64,000 nucleotides of DNA from Rhizobium terrae (GTDB taxonomy: Bacteria > Pseudomonadota > Alphaproteobacteria > Rhizobiales > Rhizobiaceae), in the NCBI RefSeq assembly GCF_003425685.1, contig NZ_QJKM01000018.1, positions 42,692 through 106,691 on the forward strand. Direction: 5' to 3'. The position numbers and the translations under genes were made by a program. The notes beneath the pieces are model-generated. The model did no database searches. It saw only the letters and a list, made by a program, of their open reading frames with translations, and had not been told where the DNA came from. Of this stretch, positions 17,469-24,931 are shown piece by piece. The first letter of the stretch is position 1. Each line of letters opens with the position of its first letter.

Positions 17469-18727
17469 TGCGCAGCCCCTACGTCGGACGGCTGGTCAGC
17501 CGCCCTGGCCGCATCCCGCGCCGCGGTCGTCTTGTCCGGCTGGAACTGCTCGGCAACCGTCGCCCCGTCCGTCAGCTGTACCTGGCCTTCGACGACCACA
17601 TGCGCACCGTCTTCGAGGCCGCTGTCGATCGCCGTGTCCGGCCCGTTGGAGCGGGCGATCTTGACCGGCGTCACATGCACCTTCCGTCCGTCGTCCACCA
17701 TATAGACGAACGCACCGTCCACGCCCGGATTGACCGCGACTGTCGGCACCACGACGTTCTTCCGGTCGTTCTGGAAATGAACGGTCACGTTCAGCGACTG
17801 ACCGGGCCACAGCTTGCCGTCGGCATTGTCGAACTTCGCCTTGGCGAGGATCGTGCCGGAAGCCGGATCGACGGTGTTGTCGAAGAAGCTCAGCATGCCC
17901 TTGGCCGAAGCGCCGCCGTCCTGCGGTACGGCATCGACGGCGATCGACTTCGCGGCATAGCCTTGCTTGAGCTGGCCGAGATAGGCCTCCGGCAGATGGA
18001 ACTTCACATAGATCGGATCGTATTTGGCGATCGTCACCACCGCGGCGCCGGCGCTGAGATAAGCTCCCGCGCTGATGTCGATATCGCCGAGCCGACCGTC
18101 GAAGGGGGCGCGGATTTCGGTATGTTCGACAGCCACCTGGTCTGAAGCGATGGCCGCCTTGTCGCCGTCGACCGTCGCGGCCGCCGTGTCGCGGGCGGCC
18201 TTTGCCTGATCGGCCGTCTGCTGCGTACCGGCATTGCCGTGCAAGAGGTCGTTGGCGCGGGAAAGTGCGGTTGCGGCCTGTGTCAGCGTCGCCTGGTCGC
18301 GCACCAGCATGGCCTTGTCCTTGTCGAGCGCCGCCTTGGCGGTGCGGTCGTCCAGCTTGGCGATGAGGTCGCCGGCATGCACGAAGGCGCCATCGGTCGC
18401 GGCGATATCGGTGACGAGGCCCTGCTGTTGGGCGGCGATCGTGGTGTTTTCGTCGGCGTTCGCCGATCCTGCGGCGATGACGTCCACCGGCAGGATCTGC
18501 CGGGCGGCGGCGATCGTCCTGACCGTTGGCGGCGGCCCCCCACTGCCGCGCCGGCCCTGTCCGCCGCCCTGCTGGCGGTAGCTGTCGGCAGTGTCGGCCT
18601 GATTGGCCGATTGTTGGCCGGAGCCCTGGTGGAGATAGGCGGAGAGATACGGAACCCGGTCCCGGTACTCCCAGCCGGCTGCGCCTGCCATGACGACGAT
18701 GCCCGTGAAAACCCATAGTTTCTTCAT
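17465..18727 (-). CDS. RND periplasmic adaptor (membrane fusion protein)
   Basis: A 420-residue membrane fusion protein that links the RND permease to an outer-membrane channel. It has an N-terminal membrane anchor (about residues 4-20), a Gln/Gly-rich linker, a lipoyl/barrel-sandwich half (QGLVTDIAATDGAFVHAGDLIAKLD), a coiled-coil hairpin at about 130-200, the second lipoyl half (IRAPFDGRLGDIDISAGAYLSAG) and beta-barrel and membrane-proximal domains. Its stop overlaps the permease start by four bases. The upstream 190 bases presumably hold the promoter; no regulator gene is adjacent. Confidence 0.95.
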   Translation of the reverse strand: MKKLWVFTGIVVMAGAAGWEYRDRVPYLSAYLHQGSGQQSANQADTADSYRQQGGGQGRRGSGGPPPTVRTIAAARQILPVDVIAAGSANADENTTIAAQQQGLVTDIAATDGAFVHAGDLIAKLDDRTAKAALDKDKAMLVRDQATLTQAATALSRANDLLHGNAGTQQTADQAKAARDTAAATVDGDKAAIASDQVAVEHTEIRAPFDGRLGDIDISAGAYLSAGAAVVTIAKYDPIYVKFHLPEAYLGQLKQGYAAKSIAVDAVPQDGGASAKGMLSFFDNTVDPASGTILAKAKFDNADGKLWPGQSLNVTVHFQNDRKNVVVPTVAVNPGVDGAFVYMVDDGRKVHVTPVKIARSNGPDTAIDSGLEDGAHVVVEGQVQLTDGATVAEQFQPDKTTAARDAARAADQPSDVGAAQ

Positions 18728-18918
18728 GAGGTGACCGCCTTGTCTCTATGGTGCTCGATGTCGCCTCCATCGAGCTGCCCATATTGCGGCGCAAAAAAGA
18801 CCGGTTTCGCCCTGATTACTCACGAGCCGGTGACAGCGGATTAAATGTTAGTAATGAAGGGCTTAGATGAACTGGAGTTAATCTTTTTCGCGCTTGGGAT
18901 GAAAATCCGTGCCTCTGG

Positions 18919-19118
18919 TCAGCGGATGAAGCGCCGCGCACCGAAGATCGCGATGCCAATAACGGCGGCGATCGCGCCGTTGATGATCCATGGCGTCTGG
19001 TTGATCATGAAGCTGGTCGCCGGATAGGGAAAATGCCGCTGCCTTGGCCGATCCAGATGAACCCGAGCAGGATGAGCACAACGCCGATCCACGAAAGTGC
19101 CAGTCTGACGATCCTCAT
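18919..19118 (-). pseudogene. Frameshifted small two-helix membrane protein
   Basis: A frame from the ATG at 19118 (GGAG nine bases upstream) encodes MRIVRLALSWIGVVLILLG and continues to GQGSGIF, then goes out of frame and stops early. The next frame continues at once with YPATSFMINQTPWIINGA, AAVIGIAIFGARRF and a stop at 18919. The two halves together make one plausible protein of about 66 residues with two membrane helices. One missing base near 19027-19033, within TTTTCCC, explains the break. A sequencing error is as likely as a real mutation. Confidence 0.7.
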
Positions 19119-19200
19119 GCAAAAAATCTCCAAGAGCGGGCTGCTCCGGAGATCATAGGATTTTAATCGGCGGACGGCGATACGCGATCGGTGGTGGCGA

Positions 19201-19551
19201 TCACACGTCTTCGTAATACATGGCGATCAGCGATTTCGGTGCCGGTTCTTCGCCATCCGCCAGAAAGAAGCTGCCGGCGATGCGGGTCGCGGGCGAAAGG
19301 CTGTCGAGCAGGTTGCGGACCACCACGTCGTCCACGGCGCCCAGGCTGCGCGCATGGGTGATGCCCGAACGCCCCGGCATTGCTGCAGTCTCGTTGGAAT
19401 GCCGCGTCGCCGCTTCCTTGGCGCCGGCAAACGATGTGAGCGCATTCTCGGTCGTAAGTGTCTGGACGATGGATGCCGCCGCCGAAAGTGGCGCGGTGGA
19501 GGGGCTACTGGGTGAAGGGGTTTCGGTCGCCCCCGAAATACTTTCGATCAT
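19201..19551 (-). CDS. Hypothetical protein (116 aa)
   Basis: A 116-residue protein starting at ATG 19551, eight bases after AAAGGAT. The first half is low-complexity Ser/Thr/Ala/Pro; the second half is more ordered, with VDDVVVRNLLDSLSPATRIAGSFFLADGEE and a C-terminal SLIAMYYEDV. No signal peptide or membrane helix. No family is recognised. An unusual cluster of TCTCAATT/AATTGAGA half-sites lies just upstream, suggesting regulation of its own promoter. Confidence 0.6.
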   Translation of the reverse strand: MIESISGATETPSPSSPSTAPLSAAASIVQTLTTENALTSFAGAKEAATRHSNETAAMPGRSGITHARSLGAVDDVVVRNLLDSLSPATRIAGSFFLADGEEPAPKSLIAMYYEDV

Positions 19552-19593
19552 GCCGGCGATCCTTTAATTTTGGGGGGCCGGCTTGTCTCTTAA

Positions 19594-19634
19594 CTCAATC
19601 GAATTGAGATACCGCCAATGACGATATCTCAATT
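19594..19634. promoter_or_regulatory. Cluster of TCAATT/AATTGA inverted repeats
   Basis: AATTGAGATA (19602-19611) and TATCTCAATT (19625-19634) are perfect ten-base inverted arms. CTCAAT (19594-19599) with ATTGAG (19603-19608) forms a second, overlapping palindrome. The cluster lies 43-83 bases upstream of the 116-aa gene start. It looks like an operator with three half-sites. The cognate regulator is unknown. Confidence 0.45.
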
Positions 19635-19667
19635 TTATTCAATATTTACAGATTGTCAGAGTGCGCT

Positions 19668-20456
19668 TCAGATCGAGCGTGAAGCGCCGCCATCGACCCG
19701 GAGCATCGTGCCGGTGACGTAGCTTGCCGGAACCGAGCAGAGGAATGCGCCGGCGGCGGCAAATTCCTCCACCTTGCCGAGCCGGCCGGCGGGGATTGTC
19801 TTCACCGATGCGGCGCGCACGTCTTCGAGCGATTTGCCCTGGCGCTTGGCGTTGGCGCCGTCGAGTTCGTCGATCCGGTCCGTATGGATGCGGCCCGGCA
19901 GCAGCATGTTGCAGGTGATGCCGAAACCGGCGACCTCCGCGGCCATCGTCTTGTTCCAGCCGACCAGCGCGCCGCGCAGCGTGTTGGAAAGCGCAAGATT
20001 GGGGATTGGCTCGAAGACGCCGGATGAGGCGACCGTCAGGATGCGCCCGAAACCCTGCTGCTTCATCTGCGGCAGGAAGGTATTGGTGAGCATGATGACG
20101 CGCAGGACCATGGACTGGAAGAAGGTATCCAGCTTGTCGGCGGTCATTTCCTCGGCCGTGCCGGGCGTCGGGCCGCCGGTATTGTTGACGAGGATGTCGA
20201 TGCCGCCGAGCTTTTCCTTGACCGCGTCGACCATGGCCTCGATGAAATTGTCGTCGGAAAGATCGCCCCAGACCCAGTCGGCTTTGCCCTTGCCCTGATC
20301 GTTGATCCCCTTGCAGTTTTCCGCCAGCCGGTCGCCCGAGCGGCCGACGAGGAGAACGTTGGCGCCTTCCGCCGCGAGAGCCTTGGCGATGCCGAGGCCG
20401 AGGCCGCGCGACGAGGCGAGCACGAGGGCGCGTTTGCCGGTAAGACCGAGATCCAT
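19668..20456 (-). CDS. Atypical short-chain dehydrogenase/reductase
   Basis: A 262-residue SDR-family protein with a Rossmann fold. The dinucleotide-binding segment is VLASSRGLGLGIAKALAAEG near residue 12, the NNTGG motif near 90, and the C-terminal YVTGTMLRVDGG is typical. The catalytic YxxxK is replaced: the aligned segment is NLALSNTLRGALVGW, where Ser and Arg occupy the Tyr and Lys positions, although the preceding SS remains. It may therefore be non-catalytic or use other residues. The ATG at 20456 follows AAGGAAAAG. Its substrate is unknown. It is divergent from ETF-ubiquinone oxidoreductase. Confidence 0.88.
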   Translation of the reverse strand: MDLGLTGKRALVLASSRGLGLGIAKALAAEGANVLLVGRSGDRLAENCKGINDQGKGKADWVWGDLSDDNFIEAMVDAVKEKLGGIDILVNNTGGPTPGTAEEMTADKLDTFFQSMVLRVIMLTNTFLPQMKQQGFGRILTVASSGVFEPIPNLALSNTLRGALVGWNKTMAAEVAGFGITCNMLLPGRIHTDRIDELDGANAKRQGKSLEDVRAASVKTIPAGRLGKVEEFAAAGAFLCSVPASYVTGTMLRVDGGASRSI

Positions 20457-20560
20457 AGCTTTTCCTTCCCCAATTCCTGTCATCGGTTGTCGGGTCTTTA
20501 TAGCAGCGGCGGGCGAGCGCGAAAGGCCGATCTTGCTTTCTTCCGTTCGCTCTCTATAAA

Positions 20561-20580
20561 TGACGTGAACGTAAACGTAA
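20561..20580. promoter_or_regulatory. LiuR-like ACGT repeat upstream of ETF-QO
   Basis: Three ACGT units spaced six bases apart (TGACGTGAACGTAAACGTAA) lie 150 bases upstream of the ETF-QO start. From published regulon descriptions, LiuR/MerR-type regulators of branched-chain amino acid and fatty acid degradation in proteobacteria bind TTTACGTTTACGTAAA-like sites, and ETF-QO is a plausible target. The match is by eye. Confidence 0.45.
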
Positions 20581-20729
20581 TATGCGAAAATGGAAAAGCC
20601 GTTTGCGCGAATGGCAAGGGCGACGGCGTTTTCCCGCCTCGACAAGCGGGGCAGGTTTTGTCAAGACAGGGTGCCTGCGAGAACGGGCGACGGAAAGATG
20701 CCGGGAGGGGCCGGCAAGCGGAGTTTGAG

Positions 20730-22391
20730 ATGAGCGAACAGGAACTTCCAGAACGCGAGAGCATGGAATTTGACGTGGTCATCGTCGGTGCTGGGCCTGC
20801 GGGGCTTTCGGCGGCGATCCGCCTGAAACAGGTCAATCCGGACCTGACCGTCGTCGTGCTCGAAAAGGGTTCGGAAGTCGGCGCCCACATCCTGTCGGGC
20901 GCGGTGGTCGATCCGGTCGGCATCGATGCGCTTTTGCCGGGCTGGCGCGAGGAGGAGGGGCATCCCTTCAAGACGCCGGTGACCGACGACCACTTTCTGT
21001 TTCTCGGGCCCGCCGGTTCGCTCCGCCTGCCGAATTTCATGATGCCGCCGCTGATGAACAATCACGGCAATTACATCGTTTCGCTCGGAAACGTCTGTCG
21101 CTGGCTTGCGGAAAAGGCGGAAGGCTTGGGCGTCGAAATTTATCCAGGCTTTGCCGCAACCGAAGTGCTCTACGATGAAAACGGCTCCGTTAAGGGTGTC
21201 GCGACCGGAGACATGGGCATCGAAAGGAATGGCGAACCCGGCCCGAACTTCACCCGCGGCATGGAGCTTCACGGCAAATACGTGCTGATCGGTGAAGGCG
21301 TGCGCGGTTCGCTCGCCAAGCAGCTGATCCTCCGCTTCGACCTGCAGAAGGATCGCGAGCCGCAGAAATATGGCATCGGCCTCAAGGAACTCTGGCAGGT
21401 GAAGCCGGAAAACCATCGGCCGGGCCTGGTGCAGCACTCCTTCGGCTGGCCGCTCGGCATGTCGACCGGCGGCGGTTCCTTCCTCTATCATCTGGAAGAC
21501 AACCTCGTGGCCGTCGGTTTCGTGGTGCACTTGAACTACAAGAACCCGTACCTCCACCCCTTCGAGGAATTCCAGCGCTTCAAGACGCATGGCGCGATCC
21601 GCGGCACGTTCGAAGGCGCGAAGCGGCTCTCTTATGGCGCCCGCGCCATCACCGAAGGCGGATACCAGTCGGTGCCGAAGCTCACCTTCCCGGGCGGCGC
21701 GCTGATCGGCTGTTCGGCCGGTCTCGTCAACGTGCCGCGCATCAAGGGCAGCCACAATGCGGTCCTCTCCGGCATTCTGGCCGCCGACAACATTGCCAAA
21801 GCCATCGCGGCCGGCCGCGCCAACGACGAGGTGGTCGAGATCGAAAACGAGTGGCGCTCGACGGCGATCGGCAAGGACCTGAAGCGGGTGAGGAACGTCA
21901 AGCCGCTCTGGTCGAAGCTCGGCACCGGCCTCGGCATCGCGCTCGGCGGTCTCGACATGTGGACCAATCAGCTCTTCGGCTTTTCCTTCTTCGGTACGTT
22001 GAAGCACGGCAAGACCGATGCGGCCTCGCTGGAGCCCGCCGCCCAGCACAAGAAGATCGACTATCCGAAGCCGGACGGGGTCCTGACCTTCGACCGCCTG
22101 TCTTCGGTCTTCCTCTCCAACACCAATCACGAGGAGGATCAGCCGGTCCATCTTCAGGTGAAGGACATGGGTTTGCAGAAACGCTCCGAGCTCGACGTCT
22201 TCGCCGGCCCCTCCACCCGCTACTGTCCCGCCGGCGTCTACGAATGGGTCGAGAAGGACGGCCAGATGACCTTCGTCATCAACGCCCAGAACTGCGTCCA
22301 CTGCAAGACCTGCGACATCAAGGACCCCAACCAGAACATCAACTGGGTGCCCCCCCAGGGCGGCGAGGGGCCGGTCTATCCGAATATGTGA
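20730..22391 (+). CDS. Electron transfer flavoprotein-ubiquinone oxidoreductase (ETF-QO)
   Basis: A 553-residue membrane-associated flavoenzyme that passes electrons from ETF, reduced by acyl-CoA and other dehydrogenases, to ubiquinone. The N-terminal FAD motif is VVIVGAGPAGLSAAIRL near residue 16. The C-terminal 4Fe-4S cluster ligands are Cys499, Cys522, Cys525 and Cys528, in YCPAG and NCVHCKTCDI. Length fits the family. The chosen ATG is the first with a protein-like N-terminus, although the frame is open further upstream. A LiuR-like ACGT repeat upstream suggests control with acyl-CoA catabolism. Confidence 0.97.
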   Translation: MSEQELPERESMEFDVVIVGAGPAGLSAAIRLKQVNPDLTVVVLEKGSEVGAHILSGAVVDPVGIDALLPGWREEEGHPFKTPVTDDHFLFLGPAGSLRLPNFMMPPLMNNHGNYIVSLGNVCRWLAEKAEGLGVEIYPGFAATEVLYDENGSVKGVATGDMGIERNGEPGPNFTRGMELHGKYVLIGEGVRGSLAKQLILRFDLQKDREPQKYGIGLKELWQVKPENHRPGLVQHSFGWPLGMSTGGGSFLYHLEDNLVAVGFVVHLNYKNPYLHPFEEFQRFKTHGAIRGTFEGAKRLSYGARAITEGGYQSVPKLTFPGGALIGCSAGLVNVPRIKGSHNAVLSGILAADNIAKAIAAGRANDEVVEIENEWRSTAIGKDLKRVRNVKPLWSKLGTGLGIALGGLDMWTNQLFGFSFFGTLKHGKTDAASLEPAAQHKKIDYPKPDGVLTFDRLSSVFLSNTNHEEDQPVHLQVKDMGLQKRSELDVFAGPSTRYCPAGVYEWVEKDGQMTFVINAQNCVHCKTCDIKDPNQNINWVPPQGGEGPVYPNM

Positions 22392-22546
22392 GGAAAACCG
22401 GCCAATTCTTTACAGTTTTTGCGTTTTGAGAGCCTGTAGCCACTGCCGTTGCGATCTTGGCTTTAAACGTGAAATTCGCTTAGCACTTCATTAACCATAA
22501 TCTCCTTAATTTCGCGTCACCATCTTGACGCACTAAGGACATATTC

Positions 22547-23155
22547 ATGTCGATCTCCCGTCGCGGGTTCCTCGCTGGTCTGCCGCTTCTGCTTGCCGGC
22601 TGCGCTTCCACTGTCGAACAGAAGAATTATGCAGCGCTGCCGAACGAGCCGTTTCCGCTGAAGACCGTGCCGATCGACAAGATCAAGCCCGAGCTGCGCC
22701 GTCAGGAGGTGGCCTATGTCACGCCGCATGCCGCCGGCACCGTGGTTGTCGATACGCCGGCTCGCCGCGCCTATTACGTCCTCGGCAACGGCCGGGCGAT
22801 CCGTTATGGCGTGGGCGTCGGCCGCGCAGGTCTTGCGCTTGCCGGCAATGCCTATGTCGGCCGCAAGGCGGAATGGCCGTCCTGGACGCCGACCGCCAAC
22901 ATGCAGCGCCGCGAGGAGCGTTACCGCAAGCTTGCCGGCGGCATGCCGGGCGGCCCGAACAATCCGCTCGGCGCCCGCGCCATGTATCTCTATCGCGGTG
23001 GCAACGACACGCATTTCCGCATCCACGGCACCAACCAGCCGGAATCGATCGGCCATGCCATGTCTAGCGGCTGCATCCGCATGATGAACCACGACGTCAT
23101 CGACCTCTATAGCCGCGTCAATGTCGGCGCCAAGGTCGTTGTCCTTCAGGCCTGA
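22547..23155 (+). CDS. L,D-transpeptidase lipoprotein (YkuD family)
   Basis: A 202-residue periplasmic enzyme that forms peptidoglycan 3-3 cross-links or attaches proteins to peptidoglycan. It starts with a twin-arginine-like SRRGFLAGLPLLLAGC, whose LAGC lipobox makes Cys19 the likely lipidated residue. The YkuD domain runs from about residue 60; the catalytic signature is His160 in HGTNQ and SSGCIRM with nucleophile Cys176. The ATG follows TAAGGAC. It is probably monocistronic, ending at a strong terminator. Rhizobiales carry many paralogues, so a specific role cannot be given. Confidence 0.95.
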   Translation: MSISRRGFLAGLPLLLAGCASTVEQKNYAALPNEPFPLKTVPIDKIKPELRRQEVAYVTPHAAGTVVVDTPARRAYYVLGNGRAIRYGVGVGRAGLALAGNAYVGRKAEWPSWTPTANMQRREERYRKLAGGMPGGPNNPLGARAMYLYRGGNDTHFRIHGTNQPESIGHAMSSGCIRMMNHDVIDLYSRVNVGAKVVVLQA

Positions 23156-23180
23156 TTCTTCGCCCATAGGCCTGTGCAGA

Positions 23181-23220
23181 AAAGCCCGCCGTTTCAGCCA
23201 CGGCGGGCTTTTTCTTCTTC
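23181..23220. terminator. Intrinsic terminator between convergent genes
   Basis: Perfect 12-base arms AAAGCCCGCCGT (23181-23192) and ACGGCGGGCTTT (23200-23211) enclose a seven-base loop and are followed by a T-rich tail. It ends the L,D-transpeptidase transcript and, with the A-run before it, can also stop the convergent MDR gene. Confidence 0.9.
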
Positions 23221-23232
23221 GGTATGGTTGGT

Positions 23233-24249
23233 TCAGAAGCCGGAGAGCACGATCTTGCCCCTGGTCCGGTTGCTCTCGATCATCTGATGGGCCATCTTGA
23301 GGTTTGCCGCATTGATCGTGCCGATCGTTTCGGAAAGCGTCGTGCGGATTTTCTGCGCATCGACCAGCTCGGCCACATGGTTCAGGAGCTTGTGCTGCTC
23401 GATCATATCCGCCGTCTGCCAGACGGGCCGGGCGAACATCATCTCCCAATGCACGGACAGCGCCTTGCTCTTGAAGGCGCGCAGGTCCATCGGCTCCTGC
23501 GGATCGTCGATCAGGCAGAGGCGGCCCTGCGGCGCGATGAACTCCAGAATGTCCTTCAGATGATTTTCCGTATGCGTCGTCGAAAAGACGAACGCCGGTG
23601 CGCCGATTGCCATTTCGGCAAGCTGCCTTGCCATCGGTTTGGAATGGTCGAGCACGTGATGGGCGCCGAGTTCCCTGATCCAGTCCTGCGTCTCCGGCCG
23701 CGAACCGGTGCCGATCACGGTCACGTCGGAAAGTTCGCGGAGCAGCTGGATGGCGATCGAACCGACGCCGCCGGCGCCGCCGATGACGAGTACCGCGTTC
23801 CAGGCGCCGGCTACCTTGTCCTGCACCTTCATGCGCTGGAAGAGAGCCTCGTAGGCGGTGATCGCCGTCAGCGGCAGGGCGGCGGCCTCTTCGAAATTCA
23901 GCGTCTTGGGCTTGAAGCCGGCGATCCGCTCGTCGACCAGGTGAAATTCCGCATTGGTGCCGGGGCGGTTGATCGCGCCGGCATAATAGACTTCGTCGCC
24001 CGGCTTGAAAAGCTTGACGCCCGGTCCGACCGCCTGGACGACGCCGGCCGCATCATAACCGAGAATCCGGTGCTGGCCCGCCTCGACGGTTGCCGAGCGG
24101 CGGACCTTCGTATCGACCGGATTGACCGATACCGCCTTGATCTCGACGAGCAGGTCGCGACCCGTGGCCTCCGGCACAGGCAGTTCGATGTCGATCAGCG
24201 AAGTCTCGGCGATGATGGGCTGGGGCTGGTTGAAACCGACGGCGCGCAT
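23233..24249 (-). CDS. Zinc-type alcohol dehydrogenase-like / quinone reductase (MDR family)
   Basis: A 338-residue medium-chain dehydrogenase/reductase. The N-terminal GroES-like domain has KAVSVNPVDTKVRR and ILGYDAAGVV; the catalytic zinc ligands of true alcohol dehydrogenases are absent, as in quinone oxidoreductase-like members. The NADPH-binding Rossmann motif is VIGGAGGVGSIAIQLLR near residue 155. It probably reduces quinones or reactive carbonyls with NADPH. It is divergent from an HxlR repressor with a palindrome between them, a pairing typical of quinone- or electrophile-inducible detoxification loci. Confidence 0.9.
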   Translation of the reverse strand: MRAVGFNQPQPIIAETSLIDIELPVPEATGRDLLVEIKAVSVNPVDTKVRRSATVEAGQHRILGYDAAGVVQAVGPGVKLFKPGDEVYYAGAINRPGTNAEFHLVDERIAGFKPKTLNFEEAAALPLTAITAYEALFQRMKVQDKVAGAWNAVLVIGGAGGVGSIAIQLLRELSDVTVIGTGSRPETQDWIRELGAHHVLDHSKPMARQLAEMAIGAPAFVFSTTHTENHLKDILEFIAPQGRLCLIDDPQEPMDLRAFKSKALSVHWEMMFARPVWQTADMIEQHKLLNHVAELVDAQKIRTTLSETIGTINAANLKMAHQMIESNRTRGKIVLSGF

Positions 24250-24328
24250 TCGAAATCTCCTTGGTTGCGTTGCGTGGAGACTAGATGGCGCCTATGTTTC
24301 CAGAGCGCAAGAATGCACATTTTTGGCC

Positions 24329-24352
24329 TATAGTGCCGAAAAGTATACTATG
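24329..24352. promoter_or_regulatory. HxlR operator between the MDR and HxlR genes
   Basis: ATAGT (24330-24334) and ACTAT (24347-24351) form an inverted pair, and the eight-base palindrome AGTATACT (24342-24349) overlaps the right arm. The site sits 14 bases upstream of the HxlR start and about 80 upstream of the MDR gene. It fits a QorR/YodB-type divergent operator. Confidence 0.5.
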
Positions 24353-24365
24353 AAAGGATTCCGCC

Positions 24366-24761
24366 ATGTCCAAACCGCGTGCCAAGCTCACCGGCAATTT
24401 CCCCGGCTGTCCTGTGGAATCGACGCTGAGTTTCCTCGACGGCAAATGGAAGGGCGTCATCCTCTATCACCTGCTGGAAGAGGGCACGTTGCGCTTCAAC
24501 GAGCTGCGCCGCCGCATTCCGTCGGTGACGCAACGCATGCTGACCAAGCAATTGCGGGAGCTGGAAGAGGCGGGGCTTCTGGAACGCACCGTGTTTGCCG
24601 TCGTGCCGCCGCGGGTCGATTACGCACTGACGCCGATCGGCCGCAGCCTGGAACCGGTCATCAATGCACTGCGCGTCTGGGGCAAGGAGCATGTAATCTG
24701 CGAGGACGGCAGGAAATACATGGTGATGCCGGAGGAGGGGACGGCTTCGAAGGCGGCTTGA
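24366..24761 (+). CDS. HxlR-family repressor, likely electrophile sensor
   Basis: A 131-residue HxlR regulator. Cys15 in FPGCPVESTLSFLDGKWKGVIL is in the position of the reactive cysteine of YodB, HypR and QorR. The winged-helix recognition region is RFNELRRRIPSVTQRMLTKQL, followed by the LERTVFAVVPPRVDYALTPIG wing. The ATG has AAAGGA upstream. The divergent target is an MDR reductase, so oxidation or alkylation of Cys15 by quinones probably lifts repression. This mechanism is inferred from characterised relatives. Confidence 0.9.
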   Translation: MSKPRAKLTGNFPGCPVESTLSFLDGKWKGVILYHLLEEGTLRFNELRRRIPSVTQRMLTKQLRELEEAGLLERTVFAVVPPRVDYALTPIGRSLEPVINALRVWGKEHVICEDGRKYMVMPEEGTASKAA

Positions 24762-24774
24762 TCGGTAAACGTAA

Positions 24775-24918
24775 GCCCCTCGTCGGGCTCAGTCCTGCGG
24801 ACCCTTCTTCCCGCTTGCGCAGGGAAGGAAATGTGCCGCATCGGTTTCCCTGCCATCAGGGGTGTGCATGGCACGTCCCCTCCGCCCGTATTGACGGGAG
24901 AGGGTTGGGGTGAGGGGC
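24775..24918 (-). repeat. Dispersed intergenic repeat, copy in minus orientation
   Basis: Read on the minus strand, this 144-base element begins GCCCCTCACCCCAACCCTC and ends GACGAGGGGC, collinear with 14175-14320 across its length with scattered differences. It lies between the 3' ends of the HxlR gene and the convergent MFS gene, the same type of site as the other copy. Confidence 0.75.
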
Positions 24919-24931
24919 AAGGTTAGGCCTA

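Noticed and set aside
20661..22301. A 546-codon minus-strand frame
   Set aside because: It is the antisense shadow of ETF-ubiquinone oxidoreductase.
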